The notes below the pieces were generated by a model that did no database searches, was not told where the DNA came from, and saw nothing but the letters and a program-made list of their open reading frames with translations. The position numbers and the translations under genes were made by a program. This document shows, piece after piece, positions 6,507 through 14,088 of a stretch of DNA of 18,081 nt. Every line of letters begins with the position of its first letter. The first letter of the stretch is position 1. The DNA is from Anaerolineae bacterium (GTDB lineage Bacteria > Chloroflexota > Anaerolineae > 4572-78 > J111), in NCBI GenBank assembly GCA_020433785.1, contig JAGRCC010000244.1, positions 1-18,081 on the forward strand, given 5' to 3'.

Positions 6507-9500
6507 CTATTTTCCGGTGACCGAACTCCACCCCAACGCCTGAAGCTCGGCCAGCAGATGCGGAACCACCGCTCGTAGCTCGAGCCCTTGGCTCTTGGCG
6601 CGGGCGGCCTCAAATTCGTCGGTCGATAAACCGGCCAAGGCGTCCTTTATCTTTCGCCGGGCCGCTTCGAAGATGGCGCTTTGGGTAATCCACGGCTCAT
6701 CGGCGATCATGGCCCACAGTTCGGCGGTGCGCTGTGTGTGACCCTGCTCTGCCAGCAGGAGGGCGCAGGGCAGAATATTCAGGGCCAGAGAGATGGTATC
6801 GCCGGCTTCAAGGGCTGTTTGCAAGCCCTCAACAGTGTATTGCCGGGCGTGCGGTAGATTACCCAGGCCGTGCTCGGCCAGGGCCAACTCTTGCAGGGCA
6901 AAGCTAACTTCTGTGAGAAGGCCGGTGGCGCGACCAATCTCAACGCTTTCCTTGAGGGTGGCCTGGGCCTCGACAAAATCCTCCCGGCAAACGGCAATCG
7001 CTCCAATCAGATATTGTAATAGGGTGATGCCGAAAGAGTCGCTGACCTGCCGGGCGATGCGTAAACCACGTTGGGCATAGTGATTGGCCCGTTCAAAATT
7101 GCCCTGTCCTCCGTTGGCAATGCCCAGCCGGAAACAGGCGATCATCGAAGATTTGGAGTCGCCCAGGTCGTCACATAATGCTAAACACTCCACTAACGCA
7201 GCGTGGGCTCGTTGAAACTTACCCAAGAAATAATAGGACATGGCCAGGTTGCCCAACCCGTCGGCAATGGCCGCACGATTGCCCAGGTCGCGGGCCAGCA
7301 GCAAACACTCCTGCGCCAGCCGCTCGGCCTCCGCATAGTGACTCTGGTAGCGGGCCAGCAAACTCAATTCAGCCAGCGCGTTGGCGATGCCGCGCTCGTT
7401 ACCTAACATGCGCCAGCGCTCCAGACTCTCTTCCCAAAGCTGTTGGGTTTTAACGTAGTCGCCGGTCATTCGAGTAAAGCGCCCCAGCGATGACAACGCC
7501 ATAGCGATGCCCCACGGATCATCTAGCTGACGATACAACTCCAGGCTCTGCTGGTAGCGTTGATAGATGGCGTTGTTAGCCACAAAGGTGCTGCTGCCCA
7601 ATTGGAGCAAGGCAAACGCTTTGGCCGGTCGGACCTCTTCGGCCGCCAGAGCCGGATCGTCCAGGAGGATGAGACACTCATTAAGCCGCGACTCGGCGGC
7701 GTCGGTGTGACCTAGCAGGCGGTTGAACACACTCTGCCAGGCCAAAACTTGCGCTAAGACCAGACGGGTCTCGATAACCGGGCTGTCGGTTTCGGTTAAC
7801 TCGCGCTCGTGGCTTTGCAGCGCGGCGGCGGCCGTTTCAAAAGCTTCACTGCCTTCTTGGTAACGTCCCTGCCATTCATAAAAATGGCCCAGACTGGGCA
7901 TGGCCTGAGCTAACTGATCGACGTAGCGACAAGCGGCGGCCCATTTCCAGGCAGTGCGCGCATTTTCCAGATCCGCCTCAATCAGAGCCAAGGCTGATCG
8001 ATGCCCGCCACTTTTGAGATCGGATTGCAGCTTGTGGAGCGCCGCGCAGTAGTAGGCGCTATACCGATCCCAAATGATCACTTTGTCGATGACGGTGGTG
8101 ATCAGTTGTTCGGCGCCGTACTGGCGCAGCATCTCGTGAATTTGGTAGCGGCCTCGCTGTTTATCGAACTGCAACAGCGATTTGTCGGCCAGCTTGGTCA
8201 ACATCTGGAGCGAGGCGCCGGTTATTTTCTGCGCCGCCTGGCGGGTGAAGCCGCCCCGAAAGACCGAAAGCTGAGCGAAGACGTCCCGCTCGGGCAGATC
8301 GAGACGCTGCCATGACGTCTCAAAAATCGCCCGCAGGCTGCGTTGACGGGCCGGCATGTTGCGGACATCGGCTTCAAGAAAATCCATGTTGGCCCGGATT
8401 TCGGCGGCGATATCGACAATAGCCAGCATATCAACCCAAGAGGCGGCCAACTCGATGCCCAGCGGCATGCCTTCGACCAGGTGGCAAATTTCAACTAACG
8501 CCAGCCAGTTATCGGCGTTTGGCTCAAAATCGGGTTGGACACGTCGGGCGCTCTGCAAAAACAGTTCGATGGCAGGGCAATCGAGGCTGGTTTCATGATT
8601 AAAGACGCGGGCCTGCTGGGGAAACTCCAACCCTTTAATGGCAAAGACATGCTCTTGATGCAGCCGGAGCCGCTCGCGGGAGGTGGCGACAATTTTTACC
8701 GCCGGGGCTGTATGCAAAATATCCAGGATTAGATCGACGCCCTCCAGGACATGCTCGAAATTATCGAAGATAAGCAAAAGCTGTTTTTGGCGCAGATAGT
8801 CGAGAATTTGCTGTTTGGCCGAGCGGTTTTTCTGCCCGCCCGTTTCCAGCGCATAGTTGAGCGCGTCGGCGATGGTGGGAATGATATGTTCGGCGGCATC
8901 GAGCTGCGCCAGCGAGACAAAATAAACGCCCTGAGGAAAGGGCGAGATCACCGGAGAGCCGTTTATTTTCGGAGGCAGTTGGCGCTCGGCGGAGGCCAGA
9001 GCCAGTCGCGTTTTGCCCATCCCGCCGGGCCCAATGAGCGTCACCAGCCGGACGTCGGGGCTGTGCAGCAGGTTGTCGAGCCTATCAAGCTCCTGCCCCC
9101 GGCCGATAAACGGCGTGAGCCGGGGGGGCAGGTTGTGCAGCAGATTGTTTATTGGCGGCGTCAAGTCTGCTTTGGCAGCGACATCGACCGTTGAAGCCGG
9201 CTTTAACTCGCCGGCTTTGATGCGCTCATATAAAGCCACGGTTTCAACTCCCGGCTCAACGCTCAACTCATCGGCCAGTATCTCCCGACAAAGATCGAAC
9301 TGAGCCAGGGCCGCGCCGCGTTGACCGTTGCGGGCCAGCAGCAGCATCAAATGGCGGTGGGCCTCTTCGCGCCACGGCTCCAGAGTCAGCAGCCGCCGCA
9401 AACAGCGGATGCCGGCGGCCGGGTTGTTTTGCTGCGTGTGATGAGTGGCCAGGTCGTGCAACGTCCGAACCGCCAGTTCACGCAAGCGAGCCTGTTCAGC

Positions 9501-9938
9501 CAGCATCCAATTTTCAAAGTCGGGCGCGTTGAGGACGTAGAAACCGGTCAAGAAATCGCCGCGATAGAGATCGACCGCTGCTTGGAGGTGACTGATATTG
9601 GAGGTACCGGCTGACTCGACGTGGGTGGTAAAACGAGCGACATCGATCTGGATATTGCTGCCGGATTTGAAGGCGACGTCGTGGCGGCTGATGTCGAGAT
9701 AATCCCCGGAGATGCGACGCAGATCGACCAGGGCTTTGCGCAGATTGGTGCGGGCCGACGCCTCCGGCATATCCCCCCACAGCAAGCCGGCCAGGGCAGA
9801 GCGCGACTGGGTCTGGCCGGTGACCGCCAGGTAAAAGAGAATGGCCTGGGCTTTACTGGGCAGGGCCTCGGTCACCGGCTGATCATCGATGGTGATTTCG
9901 GGATAGCCTAAAAGTTTTAAGCGTAGCATCTTCCCCAC
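6507..9938 (-). CDS. Large transcriptional regulator: SARP/BTAD, NB-ARC ATPase, TPR repeats
   Basis: A 1143-residue cytoplasmic regulator of the AfsR/SARP type. Residues 1-100 are an OmpR-like winged-helix DNA-binding domain (LRLKLLGYPEI, ALAGLLWGDMPEASARTNLR). Residues 100-245 are the helical BTAD domain, ending LSVEPGVETVALYERI. From residue 277 an NB-ARC/STAND ATPase follows, with Walker A GPGGMGKT (303-310), Walker B LLLIFDNFEHV (387-397), a TSRERL sensor segment and an EGMPLGIELAA GLPL-like motif. A winged helix comes next, then TPR-like repeats from about residue 630 to the end, the usual ligand or partner sensor. The likely action is ATP-dependent oligomerisation and activation of target promoters; targets are unknown. 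The frame opens with GTG at 9938. The ATG at 9929 gives the family-typical MLRLKLLG start but its GGGGA is only 3 bases away, so the start is uncertain. Confidence 0.92.
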   Translation of the reverse strand: MGKMLRLKLLGYPEITIDDQPVTEALPSKAQAILFYLAVTGQTQSRSALAGLLWGDMPEASARTNLRKALVDLRRISGDYLDISRHDVAFKSGSNIQIDVARFTTHVESAGTSNISHLQAAVDLYRGDFLTGFYVLNAPDFENWMLAEQARLRELAVRTLHDLATHHTQQNNPAAGIRCLRRLLTLEPWREEAHRHLMLLLARNGQRGAALAQFDLCREILADELSVEPGVETVALYERIKAGELKPASTVDVAAKADLTPPINNLLHNLPPRLTPFIGRGQELDRLDNLLHSPDVRLVTLIGPGGMGKTRLALASAERQLPPKINGSPVISPFPQGVYFVSLAQLDAAEHIIPTIADALNYALETGGQKNRSAKQQILDYLRQKQLLLIFDNFEHVLEGVDLILDILHTAPAVKIVATSRERLRLHQEHVFAIKGLEFPQQARVFNHETSLDCPAIELFLQSARRVQPDFEPNADNWLALVEICHLVEGMPLGIELAASWVDMLAIVDIAAEIRANMDFLEADVRNMPARQRSLRAIFETSWQRLDLPERDVFAQLSVFRGGFTRQAAQKITGASLQMLTKLADKSLLQFDKQRGRYQIHEMLRQYGAEQLITTVIDKVIIWDRYSAYYCAALHKLQSDLKSGGHRSALALIEADLENARTAWKWAAACRYVDQLAQAMPSLGHFYEWQGRYQEGSEAFETAAAALQSHERELTETDSPVIETRLVLAQVLAWQSVFNRLLGHTDAAESRLNECLILLDDPALAAEEVRPAKAFALLQLGSSTFVANNAIYQRYQQSLELYRQLDDPWGIAMALSSLGRFTRMTGDYVKTQQLWEESLERWRMLGNERGIANALAELSLLARYQSHYAEAERLAQECLLLARDLGNRAAIADGLGNLAMSYYFLGKFQRAHAALVECLALCDDLGDSKSSMIACFRLGIANGGQGNFERANHYAQRGLRIARQVSDSFGITLLQYLIGAIAVCREDFVEAQATLKESVEIGRATGLLTEVSFALQELALAEHGLGNLPHARQYTVEGLQTALEAGDTISLALNILPCALLLAEQGHTQRTAELWAMIADEPWITQSAIFEAARRKIKDALAGLSTDEFEAARAKSQGLELRAVVPHLLAELQALGWSSVTGK

Positions 9939-10027
9939 GGATCTATTCGGGGGCCGGCACTTTTACTTAAGTTACGCCGATGAAGCGCCGGTCCCTTTAT
10001 CTGCTGAATAAATACCCTTAAAATCGT

Positions 10028-10128
10028 GAATTAAATAACTTCCACGTTTGAGCCAGGTAATTGGTAATTCAATCTCTAATTACCAATTACCAATTACTGC
10101 CCTTGGAAATAGGAAACTTATTTAATTC
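10028..10128. repeat. Nested inverted-repeat element with AATTACC heptamers
   Basis: Outer arms GAATTAAATAACTTCC (10028-10043) and GGAAACTTATTTAATTC (10112-10128) share an 11-bp perfect end. Inside, GTAATTGGTAATT (10057-10069) and AATTACCAATTAC (10078-10090) form a 13-bp perfect inverted repeat, and AATTACC repeats in tandem at 10078-10097. It lies in the gap before the large regulator. The heptamer form recalls short tandemly repeated sequences known from cyanobacteria. It looks like a MITE-like or REP-like element. Confidence 0.65.
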
Positions 10129-10163
10129 TCATTCCTTAATTGGTCAGCGGTTGGTGTAACCGA

Positions 10164-10169
10164 AGTATA
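10164..10169 (-). promoter_or_regulatory. Possible extended -10 of the large regulator gene
   Basis: On the minus strand TATACT is preceded by TGT, an extended -10 arrangement, about 230 bases before the regulator start. No good -35 is visible and the repeat element at 10028-10128 would sit in the leader. This is a weak call. Confidence 0.3.
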
Positions 10170-10231
10170 ACACAGCCGTTGCTACTAGGGAAGAGACAGA
10201 ACGATACCCGTCCCCGACCCGGTTTAACCAT

Positions 10232-10266
10232 AAAAAAAGAGGCTCCGATTTTAGGCGGAACCTCTT
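10232..10266 (-). terminator. Intrinsic terminator of the PRC-barrel gene
   Basis: On the minus strand AGAGGTTCCG pairs with CGGAGCCTCT (10 bp, one U-G pair) around an 8-base loop and is followed by seven T. It starts 62 bases after the PRC-barrel stop codon and separates that gene from the large regulator on the same strand. Confidence 0.9.
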
Positions 10267-10327
10267 AGGATGGAACCTCACCAACGTGATTATTGGCTTG
10301 GAGTGACAACTTGGGTAGGATGCATGC

Positions 10328-10963
10328 TTATAGCATTAGATTGAGAGACGGATCATAGGCCGGGAATTGTTCGATCTCTTGGTTGGTGGCTATGACGAAT
10401 ATCCCATCATTATAGATGCTTTCAACAATGGCAATGGGAATGATGGTTAAGTTACTAACGATCAAGCCCTGGTCAATTACGATGTGAGTGATTTTGCCGG
10501 TAACGGGATCGAGAATGACCCGATCAACCTTGCCGACCACCCCATCATCATTACTGACTTTCATTCCGGCCTCGATGACTTGACGGCCGGCTTCGATGCC
10601 TCGGGTGATTTTTCGTTTAACCATCGGTACGGCCGGTTCAGTCACTGTCTGAACTCCAAAGGGACTAATAACATTAACCGGTTGCTGACCCGGAATTTCA
10701 GCCGGTTCTTCAAATTCGGTTACCTGATAATTAGGATAGCGGCTAATGTCATCGCTGGAAATAGAGAGACGAATTTGTTCGTCGGTTACCTCCTCAACCA
10801 GCGTGATGGGTAAGACCGTATCTGTGGTCATTAAAAATCCTTTTTCAACAATGATATCAGTCACATAACCATTATCCGGATCAATGACCAACTTCGACAG
10901 GTTCCCACACTGTCCGTCGGTACAGTGAACTTTTGTGCCCAAATTAAAGTTAATTTGTTTCAT
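10328..10963 (-). CDS. Tandem PRC-barrel domain protein
   Basis: A 211-residue soluble protein with two PRC-barrel-like domains, roughly residues 5-75 (KVHCTDGQCGNLSKLVIDPDNGYVTDIIVEKG) and 130-205 (KVSNDDGVVGKVDRVILDPVTGKITHIVIDQG), joined by a Pro-rich linker. PRC barrels are small beta-barrels found in photosynthetic reaction centre subunit H, RimM and many stress-associated bacterial proteins, and usually bind proteins or RNA. The first domain has a Cys pair (C14, C19) missing from the second. I chose the ATG at 10963 because AAGGAAA lies just upstream; the longer frame to 11017 overlaps the promoter. It is a single-gene unit with a clear promoter at 11016-11044 and terminator at 10232-10266. 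The exact role is unknown. Confidence 0.88.
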   Translation of the reverse strand: MKQINFNLGTKVHCTDGQCGNLSKLVIDPDNGYVTDIIVEKGFLMTTDTVLPITLVEEVTDEQIRLSISSDDISRYPNYQVTEFEEPAEIPGQQPVNVISPFGVQTVTEPAVPMVKRKITRGIEAGRQVIEAGMKVSNDDGVVGKVDRVILDPVTGKITHIVIDQGLIVSNLTIIPIAIVESIYNDGIFVIATNQEIEQFPAYDPSLNLML

Positions 10964-11015
10964 TGATATTTCCTTCCTGCTGGCACTTATCTGTGCAATT
11001 TCGCATCTAACTACC

Positions 11016-11044
11016 ATTATATCGGTTTTCGGGGCGGCTTTGAA
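11016..11044 (-). promoter_or_regulatory. Sigma-70-type promoter of the PRC-barrel gene
   Basis: On the minus strand TTCAAA (11044-11039, four of six matches to TTGACA) is followed after exactly 17 bases by a perfect TATAAT (11021-11016). The predicted transcript would start near 11009 and have a leader of about 45 bases before the ATG at 10963. Confidence 0.7.
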
Positions 11045-11153
11045 TAGAGAGTTCCCCTATGAAGGCCGTAGGGGATTCCCTACTGCTCTTTTCAGCCAAA
11101 TTTCGCCTTCTTTTCGCATTGGACTGATAGATTAAGGGCATCCACTAATCATT

Positions 11154-11176
11154 AACTTCAGCGAAACGGTGAAGTT
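11154..11176. repeat. 7-bp inverted repeat upstream of the small orphan gene
   Basis: AACTTCA and TGAAGTT are separated by nine bases (GCGAAACGG), 43 bases before the ATG of the 68-residue gene. It could be an operator, but there is no supporting regulator nearby. Confidence 0.35.
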
Positions 11177-11218
11177 TACATTTTTACAAGCGTTAATAAG
11201 TCTTCGGGAGGGCTTATC

Positions 11219-11425
11219 ATGCAGAAACAAAATCTTTACATCAATCATCGCTGGTTAGCGCTGATGCACGGACTTTTCATCAACCCCAAGTTGGTCAATC
11301 GCGGTAGGGAAACCGGCTTACGCTATGAGTCATTTGATCCGGAGCTGATCAAGAACAGCCGGGCCAATCTGGTGGGCCATTGGCAAGTTGGCTCCGCCGG
11401 ACAATTAACTCAGTCCTACAAATAA
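11219..11425 (+). CDS. Small orphan protein, 68 residues
   Basis: I do not recognise this protein. It is supported as a gene by an ideal ribosome site, GGAGG at 11207-11211 with 7-base spacing to ATG, by standing alone with no overlapping gene on the other strand, and by a plus-strand intrinsic terminator downstream. The product is basic and hydrophilic, with aromatic residues near the N-terminus (LYINHRWLALMHGLF) and no membrane segment, signal peptide or Cys. The middle NPKLVNRGRETGLRYE is charged. The terminator is 224 bases away only because an inverted-repeat element appears to have entered the 3' region. The function is unknown. Confidence 0.65.
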   Translation: MQKQNLYINHRWLALMHGLFINPKLVNRGRETGLRYESFDPELIKNSRANLVGHWQVGSAGQLTQSYK

Positions 11426-11451
11426 TCAACCTTGAGACAGTACGCTCAATT

Positions 11452-11632
11452 TATACTGAAACAGAATGAGACCGAAACTTTGAGATGTCATTCCCGCATG
11501 CTTCCCCGCCTACGCGAGGACAAGCTTAGCGGGAATCCAGGCTTATAGACCCCGTTGGATGCCCGATAACGACATTCGGGCATGACATACCATCTTTCTT
11601 AAAAGTTTCGGTTTCAAACTAATCTCGGTATA
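11452..11632. mobile_element. MITE-like element with nested inverted repeats, about 181 bp
   Basis: Outermost ends are TATAC (11452) and GTATA (to 11632). Inside, ACCGAAACTTT (11471-11481) and AAAGTTTCGGT (11602-11612) match perfectly over 11 bp, and further inside ATGTCAT (11485-11491) and ATGACAT (11582-11588) match. The centre carries ATTCCCGC...GCGGGAAT and TGCCCGA...TCGGGCA hairpins of a common intergenic type. There is no coding frame. The TA-rich ends would fit an IS630/mariner-like non-autonomous element, but this is inference; the element could also be two repeats nested in each other. Confidence 0.6.
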
Positions 11633-11648
11633 ACTATTCAATTACGAA

Positions 11649-11681
11649 AGCTAACGCCGCTTGGTGTTAGCTCTTTTTATT
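11649..11681 (+). terminator. Intrinsic terminator, probably of the 68-residue gene
   Basis: AGCTAACGCC pairs with GGTGTTAGCT (10 bp, one G-U) around the tetraloop GCTT and is followed by CTTTTTATT. It terminates plus-strand transcripts. The only plus-strand gene directly upstream is the small orphan gene ending at 11425. Confidence 0.88.
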
Positions 11682-11816
11682 GATCAATTTGAGATGAGTT
11701 CATTTTTTCACACTTTATTCTTATTCTATTCGCATTGAGGTGATATAGTAGGGTTGTTACTAAACACATGGCCGGTCTGCAGGTCAACTTATCGGTCAGA
11801 TTTTGCGAGGAATATG

Positions 11817-13139
11817 ATGAGTGAAAAAACTATCGACACAAACCAGCAGCGGGCTAAATTTGGACATGCCGTAGTAATTGGGGGCAGCATCGCCGGATTG
11901 ACAGCGGCGCGCGTTTTAAGCGATACCTTCGCCCGAGTCACCGTCATCGAACGAGACCAACTCCCTGACACACCTGATTTTCGCCGGGGGACACCTCAGG
12001 CTCGTCACTCGCACACGCTACCGCTCCGGGGCGAACGCATCTTAGAAGAGAAATTTCCTGGTTTGTTTGACGAATTGTGTGCTAACGGCGCCATTCGGAT
12101 TAATGGCGGCAGCGAGATGGCCTTCTATCTGGCCGGCAGTTGGCACGAAGTTAAGCAGCAATCGACGCTCATTTCGATGACCTTCAGCCGGCCATTGCTC
12201 GAACAGGCCATTTATCGGCGGCTGACCAGCCAGTTCCGGGTCGAATTTCTGCAAGAATATGAAACGGTCGGGCTGGCCGTTGACCGCTTAGCCCGACAGG
12301 TGACCGGGGTGCGTTTGCGGCCTCGTCACGGCTCCGCCAGCGAAGAGATGGTGCTGTTGGCCGATCTGGTGGTTGATGCCAGTGGCCGTAACTCGCAAGC
12401 GCCCACCTGGCTGGCCAAATTGGGTTATGAGCCGCCGCGCGAAACTATCGTTAATTCCTTTCCCGGCTACTCGACCCGCATTTATCAACGTCCGGCTAAC
12501 TTCGACGGCGACTGGAAAACACTATCGATCCGGCCCACCCCGCCTCACGGCACACGCGGTGGCCTGATCATTCCGATCGAGGGTAATCGTTGGCAAGTGA
12601 CCCTGATCGGCATGGGCCGCGACTACCCGCCCACGAGCGAGGCCGGTTTTCTCGACTTTGCTCGCAGCTTACCGACTCCGCAGTTGTATGACGCCATCAA
12701 AGACGCCCAGCCGCTGACCCGGCCCTGCGGTTACCGTTCGACTGAAAATCGGCTGCGCCACTACGATAAATTACCCCGATATCTGGAAGGCTTTCTGGTG
12801 ATGGGCGATGCGGTTTACGCTCTGAACCCGGTCTATGCTCAAGGGATGACGGTATCGGTGATGGGCAGCGTGGCTTTAGAACAGTGTCTGGAAGAGCAGG
12901 TGGTCAAGGGGCAAGATATTACGGGCCTGGCCCAGGCTTTTCAACAGAAGCTCGGTAAATTAGCCAGCGGGCTGTGGAAAATGGCCACGCGCGAAGATGG
13001 CCGCTGGCCGGCCACGGTCATCACCGAAGATTCATCGCTGCCGCAGCACCGCTTAGACAAGCTTGGCTTTGGTAACCTGGTGCGACAAACCCGCTCCAGC
13101 CGTACGACCACCGGCGTGATTTCAACCGGAGCGGTCTAA
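11817..13139 (+). CDS. FAD-dependent oxidoreductase, aromatic hydroxylase/geranylgeranyl reductase-like
   Basis: A 440-residue flavoprotein of the PHBH-like class. A Rossmann FAD motif lies at residues 18-28 (AVVIGGSIAGLTAAR) with Glu45 at the end of the second strand (VTVIERD). Middle residues have VVDASGRNS, and MGDAVYALNPVYAQGM (Gly330-Asp331 onward) is the GDxxxxxxPxxxQG motif that holds the flavin ribityl chain. Members hydroxylate, epoxidise or halogenate aromatic or isoprenoid substrates, or reduce double bonds; the substrate here is not evident. No signal peptide or obvious membrane anchor. The start at 11817 gives 6 bases to the GAGG site at 11807-11810; ATG 11814 is only 3 bases away, and an upstream frame to 11754 lacks a ribosome site. 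The gene stands alone, 191 bases ahead of the UDG gene. Confidence 0.88.
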   Translation: MSEKTIDTNQQRAKFGHAVVIGGSIAGLTAARVLSDTFARVTVIERDQLPDTPDFRRGTPQARHSHTLPLRGERILEEKFPGLFDELCANGAIRINGGSEMAFYLAGSWHEVKQQSTLISMTFSRPLLEQAIYRRLTSQFRVEFLQEYETVGLAVDRLARQVTGVRLRPRHGSASEEMVLLADLVVDASGRNSQAPTWLAKLGYEPPRETIVNSFPGYSTRIYQRPANFDGDWKTLSIRPTPPHGTRGGLIIPIEGNRWQVTLIGMGRDYPPTSEAGFLDFARSLPTPQLYDAIKDAQPLTRPCGYRSTENRLRHYDKLPRYLEGFLVMGDAVYALNPVYAQGMTVSVMGSVALEQCLEEQVVKGQDITGLAQAFQQKLGKLASGLWKMATREDGRWPATVITEDSSLPQHRLDKLGFGNLVRQTRSSRTTTGVISTGAV

Positions 13140-13236
13140 AAACTGGCGGAAGCCCTAACAACAGGAACGCGAAACTCGACGATTTTGGAGCTATTTGGTG
13201 AGGGTGCCAACTTGAGTTACAATACCCATGAAACGC

Positions 13237-13278
13237 AGAACGTGGGACGTGATAAAAGTATATCACGTCCCACGTTCT
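13237..13278. repeat. Perfect 18-bp hairpin between oxidoreductase and UDG genes
   Basis: AGAACGTGGGACGTGATA, loop AAAGTA, then TATCACGTCCCACGTTCT. After one mismatch three more outer base pairs form. There is no T-run on either side, so it is not a standard terminator. It lies 98 bases after the oxidoreductase stop and 53 bases before the UDG start. A REP-like or MITE-like repeat is likely, perhaps protecting the upstream mRNA end. Confidence 0.75.
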
Positions 13279-13330
13279 ACGTCCGACTGAAATTTTCGGA
13301 TAAAATCATTCGTAACACTACGTCAGAACT

Positions 13331-13930
13331 ATGCCAAACGATCGAGAAGCTCAATTAGAAAAACTGGCGGAAGCTGTTCGCCAGCTCGAAGAGTCGCCGT
13401 TGTACACCTACCGCACCGAAAACAATTACGCCGCCGTATTCGGCGAGGGTGATAGCCAGGCCCGAATTATGGTGATCGGTGAAGCGCCCGGCGAGCAGGA
13501 AGCCAAACAAGGCCGGCCCTTTGTGGGCAGTGCGGGCAAAGTGCTGAATGAACTGCTGGGGTTAATCGGCCTTCAACGTGAGGATATCTACATCACCAAC
13601 ATCGTCAAGGATCGACCGCCGGATAATCGCAATCCGCGCGTTGGGGAGATCAAACTCTACGCCCCGTTTTTAGTCCAGCAGATCGAGATCATCCAACCGA
13701 AAGTCATCGCCCCTTTGGGCCGTTTCGCTATGGAGTTCATTCTCAAGCAGTTCGATGTTTTTGACAAGCAGAAGATCAGCCAGGTCCACGGGTCAGTAAT
13801 CAAGGCGCAAGCCGCCTATGGCGAGGTCGCGATAGTGCCGCTCTACCACCCCGCCGCCGCTTTTTACAACCCGACCTTACAAGAAACGCTGCGCGAAGAT
13901 ATCCTCACCCTGCGACAGTTTGTAGCGTAA
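13331..13930 (+). CDS. Family-4-like uracil-DNA glycosylase lacking cluster cysteines
   Basis: A 199-residue DNA repair enzyme expected to excise uracil from DNA. Motif 1 is GEAPGEQEAKQGRPFVG (residues 50-66), motif 2 is PLYHPAAAFYNP (170-181), and the core YITNIVKDRPPDNRNP, QPKVIAPLG matches family-4 UDGs. Family 4 normally binds a [4Fe-4S] cluster by four Cys: a CxxC-type pair near the N-terminus, one in KCRPP and one before PFL. Here Asp94 and Tyr110 stand at the last two places, the N-terminal region has no Cys, and the whole protein contains none. Glycosylase motifs are intact, so activity without a cluster is likely but not proven. No clear ribosome site precedes the ATG at 13331. The gene ends 250 bases before a convergent gene. 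Confidence 0.9.
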   Translation: MPNDREAQLEKLAEAVRQLEESPLYTYRTENNYAAVFGEGDSQARIMVIGEAPGEQEAKQGRPFVGSAGKVLNELLGLIGLQREDIYITNIVKDRPPDNRNPRVGEIKLYAPFLVQQIEIIQPKVIAPLGRFAMEFILKQFDVFDKQKISQVHGSVIKAQAAYGEVAIVPLYHPAAAFYNPTLQETLREDILTLRQFVA

Positions 13931-13941
13931 CAAGTTATTTT

Positions 13942-14078
13942 AATAGGAGTTACGCAGTTCAAAAGGTGACAGTCACTTTTTGCCGAAAACGAACGTCCGC
14001 TTAAGCCCAAACAACTCTATTTATCGCGTCTAAGTGACTGTCACCTGGTTCGATACCCCCAACTGCGTAAATCCTATT
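13942..14078. mobile_element. MITE-like element, 137 bp, with two nested inverted repeats
   Basis: The ends AATAGGAGTTACGCAGTT (13942-13959) and AACTGCGTAAATCCTATT (14061-14078) match at 17 of 18 positions. Inside, AGGTGACAGTCACTT (13964-13978) and AAGTGACTGTCACCT (14032-14046) match at all 15. GTGACAGTCAC is itself palindromic. There is no coding frame. It lies in the convergent gap after the UDG gene. This has the build of a non-autonomous mobile repeat. Confidence 0.7.
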
Positions 14079-14088
14079 TAAAACAAAG

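Noticed and set aside
11754..11816. Upstream extension of the flavin monooxygenase gene
   Set aside because: The extra 21 residues start at TTG without a ribosome site, whereas GAGG lies at the right distance from ATG 11817.
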